Positions 1 through 5,639 of a DNA stretch of 8,099 bases are shown here, piece by piece (position 1 is the stretch's first letter; each line of letters starts with the position of its first letter). The notes beneath the pieces were generated by a model. The model was not told where the DNA came from. It searched no databases and was given only the letters and a program-made list of their open reading frames with translations. The stretch covers positions 1 to 8,099 of the forward strand of contig USKR01000044.1 of the NCBI GenBank assembly GCA_900555215.1, written 5' to 3'. Made by a program: the position numbers and the translations under genes. The stretch comes from an uncultured Ruminococcus sp. (GTDB lineage: Bacteria > Bacillota > Clostridia > Lachnospirales > Lachnospiraceae).

Positions 1-93
1 AGTTACTATTGATATACTTCTTATAACTTGACCATTCAAATACCCTTTGTCTAAATCAAAATTACCGCATACACCTATTTTATACTTCTTCAT
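1..93 (-). CDS. Probable glycosyltransferase, N-terminal 31 codons only (runs off window)
   Basis: A reading frame opens with ATG at 93-91 and stays open for 31 codons to the window edge. The protein begins MKKYKIGVCGNF and continues with DLDKGYLNGQVIRS. A short beta-strand followed by a Gly/Asn-rich loop and an N-G-Q-x-(I/V)-(K/R) motif is what group 1 (GT4, GT-B fold) glycosyltransferases of Firmicutes capsule loci often show at their N-terminus, where the loop contacts the acceptor or nucleotide. An AAGGA ribosome binding site at 100-104 lies 6 bases before the ATG. The gap to the preceding epimerase stop is only 29 bp, so it belongs to the same operon. Its likely role is adding a sugar to the lipid-linked repeat unit at the cytoplasmic membrane face. 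The start and frame are clear; the family call rests on 31 residues and is tentative. Confidence 0.6.
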   Translation of the reverse strand, partial: MKKYKIGVCGNFDLDKGYLNGQVIRSISIVT

Positions 94-122
94 ACTTTAT
101 CCTTACACCCGGTATAGATAAT

Positions 123-1097
123 CTACAAATTCTCCCTATACCACTCAATCGCAGCCTTAATCCCTCTCTCGAAACTCCAGTCAGGATTATATCCGAGCAG
201 TTCTTTCGCCTTACTGATGTCCGCATTACTATGCTTAATATCACCAGCTCTGTCCGGTCCATACTTCGGCTCTATTTCAACACCAAGCGCCTCAGTTAAA
301 CCATAATAAATATCAACCAGATACTCTCTACCACCATACGCAATATTGAATGCCTCTCCAGCGGCAGATGACGGAGCAAGGCAAGCTTTCAGATTAGCCT
401 CGATCACATTTTCTATGTATGTAAAATCCCGGCTCTGCTTTCCGTCACCATTAATAGTTGGCTGTTCACCATCCAGGAGCTGTTTGATGAATTTCGGAAT
501 AACCGCCGCATACGCACCATTCGGATCCTGACGGCGTCCAAATACATTAAAGTAACGTAAGCCATAAGTGTCCAAACCATAATGTTTCGTATACTGCTTC
601 GCCCATTCCTCATCGGCTCTTTTGCTGACAGCGTAAGGAGACAGTAGATTTCCCTCTCGACCTTCTTTTTTCGGCAGGTTTGGCTCATCACCATATACAC
701 TACTACTGGATGCATAAACAAACTTCTTCACACCATTCTGCCTAGCCGCCTCCATCATGTTCAGTGTACCTGTAATGTTGTTAGCGCAGTAGAACAGCGG
801 CATCTCAATACTCCGGGGAACTGATCCCCAAGCCGCCTGATTGAGGACATAGTCTACGCCCTCACAAGCTTTCATGCATGTGTCTAGATCCTTGATATCA
901 CCTTTAATAAATATATAGTTTTGATTATCCAGAAACGGATCTATATTTTCCTGCTTGCCGGTTGAAAGATCATCCAGGCAACGAACCTTATATCCTAAAT
1001 TTAATATTGCCTCGCACAGGTTGGAGCCGATAAAGCCTGCACCGCCTGTGACGAGGAAGATACTTCCTTCCGGAAACTTCACATTTTCGTATCCCAT
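123..1097 (-). CDS. wbpP: UDP-N-acetylglucosamine 4-epimerase, WbpP/TviC type
   Basis: A 324-residue extended short-chain dehydrogenase/reductase that would interconvert UDP-GlcNAc and UDP-GalNAc (or their uronic acids) at C4 in the cytoplasm. The NAD-binding Rossmann motif TGGAGFIG is at residues 17-24. A Ser-rich catalytic strand lies near 130-133, and the Tyr/Lys pair is in SPYAVSK (Tyr155, Lys159). The stretches NQAAWGSVPRSI (86-97), RYFNVFGRRQDPNGAYAAVIP (181-201, described by its ends) and INGDGKQSRDFTYIEN (215-230) are hallmarks of the WbpP/TviC group rather than GalE or rhamnose enzymes. Length matches the family. The start has a GGAGG ribosome binding site at 1106-1110, 8 bases upstream and embedded in the end of the dehydrogenase gene. 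The preceding stop is 2 bp away, so the two are probably translationally coupled. Direct coupling to the dehydrogenase points to UDP-GalNAcA production. Whether the epimerase acts before or after oxidation cannot be told from sequence. Confidence 0.9.
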   Translation of the reverse strand: MGYENVKFPEGSIFLVTGGAGFIGSNLCEAILNLGYKVRCLDDLSTGKQENIDPFLDNQNYIFIKGDIKDLDTCMKACEGVDYVLNQAAWGSVPRSIEMPLFYCANNITGTLNMMEAARQNGVKKFVYASSSSVYGDEPNLPKKEGREGNLLSPYAVSKRADEEWAKQYTKHYGLDTYGLRYFNVFGRRQDPNGAYAAVIPKFIKQLLDGEQPTINGDGKQSRDFTYIENVIEANLKACLAPSSAAGEAFNIAYGGREYLVDIYYGLTEALGVEIEPKYGPDRAGDIKHSNADISKAKELLGYNPDWSFERGIKAAIEWYRENL

Positions 1098-1099
1098 GA

Positions 1100-2413
1100 C
1101 TATAACCTCCAGTAGCTGTATCCAGCAGCTTCATACTCTTTTCTGTTCAACAGCCCTTTTAGATCAAGAAGTACTTTTTTCCCTTCTCCAAAAAAGCTGC
1201 CAATCTGATCCATGGTAAGAGATGCAAACTCTGTGTGTGCCACTGCCAGTACCACAGCATCCATTTTTTTAATTGCATCCATGGTTACAAAATCCATGTC
1301 ATACAAACGTTTCGCCTCAACAGCATCCGCTGCGGGATCTGTAATCATCGGATAAATGCCATACTCATTAAGTTCCTTGACAATATCAATTACTTTCGTA
1401 TTTCGGGTATCCGGACAGTTCTCTTTAAAGGTAAATCCCAGAATTGCAACTTTCGCGCCTTTTACAGCTTTATCTGCAGCAATCAGATTTTTCACCACAT
1501 TCTCTGCCACATACTTCCCCATATCATCGTTGATCCGGCGTCCGGAAAGTATGATCTGGCTGTGATATCCTAATTCCTCTGCCTTGTAGGTCAGATAGTA
1601 AGGATCTACACCGATGCAATGTCCACCTACAAGTCCGGGATAGAATTTCAGGAAGTTCCACTTTGTTCCTGCTGCTTCCAGAACAGATTTTGTATCAATT
1701 CCCATCTTATTAAAGATGATGGACAATTCGTTCATGAAAGCGATGTTAATATCCCTCTGGCTGTTCTCAATAACTTTAGCAGCCTCGGCAACCTTAATAC
1801 TCTCTGCTCTATGTACTCCGGCATCTACGACAATCTCATAAACCTTAGCAACGGTATCGAGTGTCTCCTCATCCATACCGGACACAATCTTTGTGATTGT
1901 GGGAAGCCTGTGTACCTTATCACCAGGGTTAATACGCTCTGGGGAATATCCGATCTTAAAATCTACACCACATTTTAAACCAGACTCGCGCTCCAGAATC
2001 GGTACGCAGATATCCTCTGTCACTCCCGGATAAACCGTTGACTCGAACACAACAATTGATCCCTTGGTCAGATTCCTTCCAAGGATTTCACTGGCTCCTT
2101 CTACCGGAGTAAGATCAGGTGTGTGATCATCGTTGACGGGTGTCGGGACAGCTACGATGTGGAATTTCGCTCTCTTCAAATCTTCTTCATTGGCTGTAAA
2201 CTCCACCGTTGTATTCTTGATCACATCGTCTCCGACCTCATTAGTCGGATCTATTCCAGATTTATAGGTCTCGATCTTCGCCGCATTCAGATCAAAGCCG
2301 ATTACTTTCACACCACGTTTTGCAAATTCAACAGCGATAGGCATTCCCACATAACCGAGTCCTACTAAAGAAAGTGCTTCTTCCTGATTTTTGATTTTTT
2401 CGTATAACTTCAT
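1100..2413 (-). CDS. UDP-N-acetyl-hexosamine 6-dehydrogenase, TviB/WbpO type
   Basis: A 437-residue UDP-sugar dehydrogenase that oxidises C6 of UDP-GlcNAc or UDP-GalNAc to a uronic acid with two NAD+. The N-terminal Rossmann motif is VGLGYVG at 17-23, followed by VPTP (about 89-92), ESTVYPG (about 124-130) and YSPERINPGD (about 156-165). The central domain has AEAAKVIENSQRDINIA with the conserved Lys near 213, and the catalytic cysteine lies in GGHCIGVDPYYL (Cys266). A C-terminal UDP-binding domain follows, with GFTFKENCPDTRNTK near 326-340. The SPERINPGD and GTKWNFL stretches fit the TviB/WbpO branch better than UDP-glucose dehydrogenases. An ATG five codons upstream (2428) overlaps the likely SD region; the ATG at 2413 is preferred because GAGGAG at 2421-2426 is 7 bases before it. 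Paired with the following epimerase, it most likely yields UDP-GalNAcA. UDP-GlcNAc versus UDP-GalNAc preference is not decidable here. Confidence 0.9.
   Translation of the reverse strand: MKLYEKIKNQEEALSLVGLGYVGMPIAVEFAKRGVKVIGFDLNAAKIETYKSGIDPTNEVGDDVIKNTTVEFTANEEDLKRAKFHIVAVPTPVNDDHTPDLTPVEGASEILGRNLTKGSIVVFESTVYPGVTEDICVPILERESGLKCGVDFKIGYSPERINPGDKVHRLPTITKIVSGMDEETLDTVAKVYEIVVDAGVHRAESIKVAEAAKVIENSQRDINIAFMNELSIIFNKMGIDTKSVLEAAGTKWNFLKFYPGLVGGHCIGVDPYYLTYKAEELGYHSQIILSGRRINDDMGKYVAENVVKNLIAADKAVKGAKVAILGFTFKENCPDTRNTKVIDIVKELNEYGIYPMITDPAADAVEAKRLYDMDFVTMDAIKKMDAVVLAVAHTEFASLTMDQIGSFFGEGKKVLLDLKGLLNRKEYEAAGYSYWRL
1106..1110 (-). promoter_or_regulatory. Ribosome binding site of the epimerase
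   Basis: GGAGG on the minus strand, 8 bases before the epimerase ATG at 1097. It is made from the last sense codons of the dehydrogenase (Trp-Arg-Leu-stop), so translation of the two genes is probably coupled. Confidence 0.8.
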
Positions 2414-2420
2414 TGCTTTT

Positions 2421-2426
2421 CTCCTC
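2421..2426 (-). promoter_or_regulatory. Ribosome binding site that decides the dehydrogenase start
   Basis: GAGGAG on the minus strand lies 7 bases before the ATG at 2413. The upstream in-frame ATG at 2428 would have its only purine-rich stretch directly against it, leaving no usable spacing. This favours the shorter protein beginning MKLYEK. Confidence 0.75.
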
Positions 2427-2477
2427 ATCCTTCTAATTAATGAAATAACCCTTTTAAGAAACCTGAGCAGTTTACTT

Positions 2478-2504
2478 AGCTGATAGAAAACTTTAATATC
2501 AGTT
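2478..2504 (-). other. Stem-loop overlapping the aminotransferase stop codon
   Basis: An eight-pair stem (AGCTGATA against TATCAGTT, including one G-U pair) with an 11-base loop spans the TGA stop at 2499-2501. No uridine tract follows in the minus direction, so it is not a convincing intrinsic terminator. It may be an RNA stability or attenuation element, or chance. It sits in the 85-bp gap before the dehydrogenase, the largest gap among the intact downstream genes. Confidence 0.3.
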
Positions 2505-3782
2505 AAAACAGCTTTTCACTATCTCAATAACCTGATCCTGCTCCTCAGCCGTCATCTTATTATCAGACGGCAAGCACAAGCCACGTTCGAAGATGTCCAT
2601 TCCAACGTCAACCGCACCCATTTCTTTTATGTACGCATTACTCCTACCACGTCCATTACCATCTCTGGTAACAAACGGATTCATCCTATATATCGGCTGC
2701 ATATGCATTGGCTTCCAGATCGGACGTCCTTCTGCATTAATAGAACCTATAGCCTCCAGTATCTCTGTAGGGCAGCTCTTACCATGCTCAGGTATATACA
2801 GGGCTTCCTTTTCTCCTCTTATCTGCTTACACATAGCATCTTTATCAATCAAAATGCAACTCAACCAGTAATTCGGCTCACACTCCTCCGGTATCGGATT
2901 CATCGTAACCGGGAGATCTTTCAATCCATCTCTATATCTATAGTAGATTTCTTTCTTCTGCTTTATATGCTCTTCCAAATATGGAAACTGTCCTCTTACC
3001 ACTCCGGCGATCACATTGCTCATCCGGTAGTTGTAGCCCAGCTCCTCATGCTGGTACCACGGAGCATCCTCGCGGCTCTGTGTGGACCACTTCCGAACCT
3101 TATCTGCATCATCTTTAGAATCTGTAAGGAACATTCCCCCAGATGATCCGGTTATTATTTTGTTTCCGTTGAAGCTAATGCAGCTATAATCACCAAAGCT
3201 TCCGGTCTGCTTCCCTTTATATGTAGCACCAAGAGACTCTGCAGCATCCTCAACAATCAGAGCATTGTATTTATCAGCAATCGCCCGAATCTCATCAATT
3301 TTTCCCGGCGTGCCGTACAGATGTGCTGTGACGATCAGCCGAACCTCCGGATAAATCTCAAAGGCTTTCTCCAGCGCAACAGGATCCATATTCCAGGAGT
3401 CGTATTCCGTATCAATGAATATCGGGATTCCGCCTTCGTAAACCACAGGGTTCACCGTAGCGTCAAATGTCATATCGGAGCAAAAAACCCGATAGCCGAA
3501 CAAAGCGCCTTTTCCTAAATCAAGCTGACCGTATAACCTCTCCCCGGCGAGTTTCATGGCCAGATGAAGAGAAGCAGTTCCAGCAGATAACGCCACTGCG
3601 TATTTGCAGCCGACTTTCTCCGCCGCCATGCGCTCTACTTCATTTATATTTACCCCTACTGTGGACATCCAGTTGGTTTCAAAAGCCTCGGTCATATACT
3701 TCAACTCTTCCCCATGCATTGTGGGAGAAGAAAGCCAGACTTTTGAATCAAATGGTTTCATGTTGTCATCCTTGATAAACAT
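2499..3782 (-). CDS. PglE-like UDP-4-keto-6-deoxy-GlcNAc C4 aminotransferase (DegT/DnrJ/EryC1/StrS family), intact
   Basis: A 427-residue PLP-dependent sugar aminotransferase expected to transfer an amino group from glutamate to the 4-keto sugar made by the upstream dehydratase, giving UDP-4-amino-4,6-dideoxy-GlcNAc. Visible landmarks are TNWMSTVG (37-43), the phosphate-contacting SAGTA (66-70), SDMTFDATVNP (102-112), VEDAAESLG (177-185, with the PLP-pyridine Asp179), the Schiff-base lysine in SFNGNKIIT (Lys208), STQSRED (233-239), GYNYRMSNV (249-257), RPIWKPMH (353-360) and GLCLPS (401-406). These match Campylobacter PglE in order and wording. Full family length is present. An insertion of about 12 residues near 81-98 is shared with the 4364-5008 fragment but absent from the 5329-5592 fragment. 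The first ATG is preferred: AAAGGAG lies 9 bases upstream, and the start aligns with the paralogue's. An internal ATG at codon 8 has a weaker AAGGA. The exact product sugar is inferred. Confidence 0.9.
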   Translation of the reverse strand: MFIKDDNMKPFDSKVWLSSPTMHGEELKYMTEAFETNWMSTVGVNINEVERMAAEKVGCKYAVALSAGTASLHLAMKLAGERLYGQLDLGKGALFGYRVFCSDMTFDATVNPVVYEGGIPIFIDTEYDSWNMDPVALEKAFEIYPEVRLIVTAHLYGTPGKIDEIRAIADKYNALIVEDAAESLGATYKGKQTGSFGDYSCISFNGNKIITGSSGGMFLTDSKDDADKVRKWSTQSREDAPWYQHEELGYNYRMSNVIAGVVRGQFPYLEEHIKQKKEIYYRYRDGLKDLPVTMNPIPEECEPNYWLSCILIDKDAMCKQIRGEKEALYIPEHGKSCPTEILEAIGSINAEGRPIWKPMHMQPIYRMNPFVTRDGNGRGRSNAYIKEMGAVDVGMDIFERGLCLPSDNKMTAEEQDQVIEIVKSCFN

Positions 3783-3791
3783 AGCCCTTTA

Positions 3792-3798
3792 CTCCTTT
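3792..3798 (-). promoter_or_regulatory. Ribosome binding site of the intact aminotransferase
   Basis: AAAGGAG on the minus strand, 9 bases before the ATG at 3782. It supports that start over the second ATG at 3761, which has only AAGGA 7 bases upstream. Confidence 0.75.
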
Positions 3799-3965
3799 GG
3801 TTAATCCCTGTTTTTTTCTATGACATGAATGGATGTTTGATACCCACACCCTGTGTACATCTCTAAATTTTCATATCTGTTCACTTACCGGAACAAATGA
3901 TTTTCGCAGACAACCCTGCATAACTCCCCTGTGTGGCCAACAACCCATCCATTCCCCCGGAAACG

Positions 3966-4095
3966 GTCTATTCGAGACGCTTATATCACCCATCCAACGG
4001 ACAACGTCTCTTCTATACACTTATACCGCTCTCATCTTGACTCAACCCATCTTCGAGACACTCGTTTTTGTAATAACTATACAAAAGATATCCTC
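3966..4095. repeat. Diverged direct repeat, copy A
   Basis: About 130 bp that aligns collinearly, at a constant offset of about 215 bp, with copy B at 4180-4310. The best block, 4043-4095 against 4259-4310, matches at roughly 44 of 53 positions by hand count. It includes 16 identical bases (TAATAACTATACAAAA, 4071-4086). CATCCAACGG at 3991-4000 is also identical in both copies. Two TTCGAGAC boxes (3971 and 4052) lie within this copy. Confidence 0.7.
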
Positions 4096-4179
4096 TGATT
4101 CACCTGTTTCAATCCATCTCTTATGCACTTTTAACAAATCCAACCAAAATGGAGGCTTACCAATCCCTCTTGGAATTTG

Positions 4180-4310
4180 TCTCTTAGAGGCGTCCATACA
4201 TTTCTCATCCAACGGTTCAACCCATCTCGTATACGCTTATACATCTCATCCATCGGCTCAGCCTCTCTTTGAGACGTTCATTTTTATAATAACTATACAA
4301 AAATATCCTC
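4180..4310. repeat. Diverged direct repeat, copy B
   Basis: Partner of copy A. Shared anchors are CATCCAACGG at 4206-4215 and TAATAACTATACAAAA at 4287-4302. The two copies are separated by about 85 bp of non-matching sequence and differ by small indels, so the duplication is old or mutating quickly. Confidence 0.7.
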
Positions 4311-4363
4311 CAAAACCACTCATTTTCACCCTCATTTTTGTCTATTTATTACAAATCAATTCT

Positions 4364-5008
4364 CTAACTTTCCGTCTCAAAGACGTTGTTGCCATTAAAG
4401 GAAATTGCATTGTATGTACCGAACACACCAGTCTGAACGCCCTTATAGGATGCACCCAGGGATTCTGCAGCGTCCTCGATAATCACCGCACCGTGCTGGT
4501 TGCAAATTTCCCGGATTTCGTCGATCTTGCCAGGTGTGCCGTAGAGGTGCGCCACTACAACTACTTTAATTTCAGGATACAACTCAAAGGCTTTTTCCAG
4601 TGCTACAGGGTCCATATTCCAAGTATCGTACTCTGTGTCGATGAACACGGGGATGCCACCCTCATAAACAATAGGGTTCACCGTGGCATCGAAAGTCATA
4701 TCGCTCGCCGCAACAAAACGGTTTGCGAGCGCACCCGTTCCGGGAGCCAGTTTTCCATATACCTTTTCACCTGCCAGTTTCATAGCCAGATGCAGGGCCG
4801 CAGTACCGGCAGAGAGCGCAACGGCATACTTGCAGCCCACCTTCTCGCAGATCTGCTTCTCCACCTCGTTGATGTTCGCTCCCACAGTAGACATCCAGTT
4901 GGTTTCATAAGCTTCCATCACATAACGCATGGAATCCGGATACATGGTAGGTGAGGACAGCCAGACCTTATTTTCAAATTTCTCATAATTGTTATCAGGA
5001 TTAAACAT
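4364..5008 (-). pseudogene. PglE-like aminotransferase, 3'-truncated remnant (N-terminal half)
   Basis: 214 codons, of which the first 207 align without a gap to the intact aminotransferase at 2499-3782. By hand count about 149 of 207 residues are identical, with TNWMSTVG, SAGTA, SDMTFDATVNP and IEDAAESLG all kept. Homology ends at SFNGN: the next codon should be the Schiff-base lysine, but is Asn, followed by an unrelated tail (VFETES) and a stop. The PLP lysine and the whole C-terminal half are missing, so it cannot be an active transaminase by itself. The start is well formed, with an ATG at 5008 and GAGGGG 8 bases upstream, and the reading frame has no internal stops. The loss is therefore either recent, or the segment is maintained for another reason. 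Roughly 28% divergence from the intact copy argues against a recent tandem duplication and for a different source allele. Confidence 0.85.
4373..4385. repeat. Short palindrome at the truncation point
   Basis: CGTCT-CAA-AGACG, a perfect inverted repeat with 5-base arms, ends at the first base of the codon that replaces the catalytic lysine (4385-4387). Its CGTCTC core recurs in the neighbouring repeat cluster, so sequence of the same character as the gap begins exactly where aminotransferase homology stops. Confidence 0.5.
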
Positions 5009-5016
5009 CTCTCGTT

Positions 5017-5022
5017 CCCCTC
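5017..5022 (-). promoter_or_regulatory. Ribosome binding site retained by the 4364-5008 remnant
   Basis: GAGGGG on the minus strand, 8 bases before the ATG at 5008. The remnant keeps a normal-looking translation start even though its gene is truncated. Confidence 0.6.
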
Positions 5023-5067
5023 ATCACTGCGCCGTTATATTTGCGCACTTTCTACATTTATATTGAT

Positions 5068-5091
5068 ACAATCTGTCCGAAAACAGACTGT
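5068..5091 (-). other. Stem-loop in the leader of the 4364-5008 remnant
   Basis: On the minus strand CAGTCTGT pairs with ACAGATTG around a TTTCGG loop (one G-U pair), and an outer A-T pair extends it to nine. No T-run follows, so it is not a standard terminator. It lies about 60 bases before the remnant's start codon and would be part of its leader RNA. Confidence 0.4.
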
Positions 5092-5113
5092 GTTTCACTT
5101 ATGAACGACAAAT

Positions 5114-5142
5114 AGCCCACCGCCAGATATGGCGTGTGAGCT
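5114..5142. repeat. GC-rich imperfect palindrome
   Basis: CGCCA and TGGCG pair around a GATA loop. A single-base bulge then separates CAC/GTG, and a further AGC/GCT triplet pairs beyond one mismatch. The last bases overlap the left inverted repeat at 5141. On the minus strand it is followed by ATTTGTCG, a poor T-tract, so a terminator role is doubtful. Confidence 0.5.
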
Positions 5143-5282
5143 AAGTCAATTCCTCCTTATTAGATTTTCTACTCTGGATTGTGGGTCAATTCATGAGTAT
5201 CCAAGAAGCCATCTTCACCTCTCGGATTCTCTGACCTACTCCAGTTTCCGTAGAAAATTTCAAACAACGGGGACTGACTTAG
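5141..5282. mobile_element. Possible decayed MITE-like or IS-end segment, 142 bp
   Basis: CTAAGTCAATTCC (5141-5153) and GGGACTGACTTAG (5270-5282) form 13-base imperfect inverted repeats with 11 matching positions, eight of them consecutive (CTAAGTCA). They bracket 142 bp with no gene, and hairpins sit at or just beyond both ends. This is the shape of a small non-autonomous element. However, no target-site duplication is evident to me and the repeat could be chance, so the call is tentative. Confidence 0.25.
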
Positions 5283-5287
5283 AGCCG

Positions 5288-5313
5288 AAAACCCTTGTAA
5301 ATTCAAGGCTTTT
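5288..5313. terminator. Bidirectional terminator-like hairpin after the first aminotransferase remnant
   Basis: AAAACCCTTG pairs with CAAGGCTTTT around a six-base TAAATT loop, with one internal mismatch. A T-run flanks the stem on each strand (five T on plus, four on minus). It lies 15 bp past the remnant's stop at 5329 in the direction of operon transcription, so it would act on transcripts coming from loaP. Confidence 0.45.
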
Positions 5314-5328
5314 TCTTGGTTGTCCCTA

Positions 5329-5592
5329 TTATACAGCTATCACCTTATCCCCCGGCTGGACGCCTGCCAGCTTTACCGCCATATGTAATGCTGCTGTCCC
5401 TGCGGAGAGTCCCACTGCATATCCGCATCCGGTCTTTTCACAGGCAAGCCGCTCTGCTTCATTGATATTCTCCCCCACAGTAGACATCCAGTTTGTACGG
5501 TATGCCTCTGTCATATATTCCATTTCCGGTCCATGCATTGTCGGACTGAAAAGCCATATTTTATTTTCAAATGGTGTTACCTCTGTTTTCAA
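5329..5592 (-). pseudogene. DegT/DnrJ-family aminotransferase, N-terminal remnant (87 codons)
   Basis: 87 codons corresponding to about the first fifth of a sugar aminotransferase. KIWLFSPTMHGPEMEYMTEA, TNWMSTVGENINEAE and the SAGTAALHMA phosphate loop are clear, and homology stops after AGVQPGDKVIAV, just where the SDMTF strand should follow. It lacks the roughly 12-residue insertion seen in the other two copies here, so it comes from a different branch of the family. No ATG fits the frame: translation would begin at TTG (5592-5590), with GAGGT 8 bases upstream. An ATG at 5599 is out of frame, so a frameshift at the start is also possible. It occupies the place directly after loaP where the first operon gene would be expected. 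No function is likely, since all PLP-binding residues past the N-terminal loop are gone. Confidence 0.8.
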
Positions 5593-5610
5593 AACACATT
5601 ACCTCTGTTT
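5577..5610. repeat. 12-base direct repeat around the start of the 5329-5592 remnant
   Basis: TTACCTCTGTTT occurs at 5577-5588 and again at 5599-5610 on the plus strand, 22 bp apart. The copies flank the TTG start and duplicate the AGAGGTAA ribosome-binding-like sequence on the minus strand. A short slippage duplication could explain both this and the out-of-frame ATG between the copies. Confidence 0.5.
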
Positions 5611-5639
5611 CTTCATTCCTTCTGTATTTTCCCATAAAA

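Larger units (their letters stand above)
3783..4363. other. Gene-free 580-bp stretch between broken and intact aminotransferases
   Basis: No convincing gene was found on either strand. Minus-strand frames are short, with the longest start-to-stop runs only about 40 codons and resembling nothing I recognise. The plus strand carries a long open frame, but its second half is simply the antisense of the aminotransferase fragment. The stretch contains the two diverged direct repeats listed separately, recurrent CAACCCATC motifs (3941, 4043, 4218, plus a near match at 4110), and CGTCTC/GAGACG hexamers at 3974, 4005, 4271 and 4373 (the last just inside the fragment). On the minus strand, just before the intact gene, a hairpin (TTTGTTC against GAACAGA, about 3877-3898) and the AAAGGAG ribosome binding site are visible. 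No remnant of the aminotransferase C-terminal half remains. Confidence 0.6.
5009..5328. other. Gene-free 320-bp spacer with hairpins and inverted repeats
   Basis: No supported gene lies between the two aminotransferase remnants. The stretch holds three separate stem-loops (5068-5091, 5114-5142, 5288-5313), a pair of imperfect 13-base inverted repeats (5141-5153 and 5270-5282), and a strong AAGGAGG-like sequence on the minus strand near 5151-5157 that is not followed by a usable start. A start-less 55-codon minus-strand frame running down to the stop at 5169 does not resemble a protein family I know. The density of dyads is consistent with a decayed small mobile element or insertion-sequence end, but no transposase is visible. 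Confidence 0.5.

Noticed and set aside
4130..4260. Minus-strand frame of about 40 codons beginning MDEMYKRIRDGLNRW
   Set aside because: The residues look protein-like, but the frame is short, lies across the diverged repeat, is not kept in the other repeat copy, and has no clear ribosome binding site.
3941..4310. CRISPR array in the repeat cluster
   Set aside because: The repeats are few, diverged, about 130 bp long and irregularly spaced, with no uniform short repeats or spacers and no cas genes.
3833..4954. Long plus-strand open frame of 373 codons spanning the gap and the aminotransferase remnant
   Set aside because: From about 4370 onwards it is the exact antisense of a clearly homologous aminotransferase remnant. 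The earlier part is pyrimidine-rich with no recognisable domain, and I see no good ribosome binding site before its ATG. The repeat-related codon pattern is recorded as a low-interest finding instead.
5160..5290. tRNA gene or fragment as an integration site in the spacer
   Set aside because: No T-loop consensus (GGTTCGAATCC-like), cloverleaf or CCA end could be found on either strand.
5169..5340. Start-less minus-strand frame of about 55 codons ending at the stop at 5169
   Set aside because: It has no start codon with a ribosome binding site, overlaps a terminator-like hairpin, and its sequence does not resemble a known family. It is probably open by chance.
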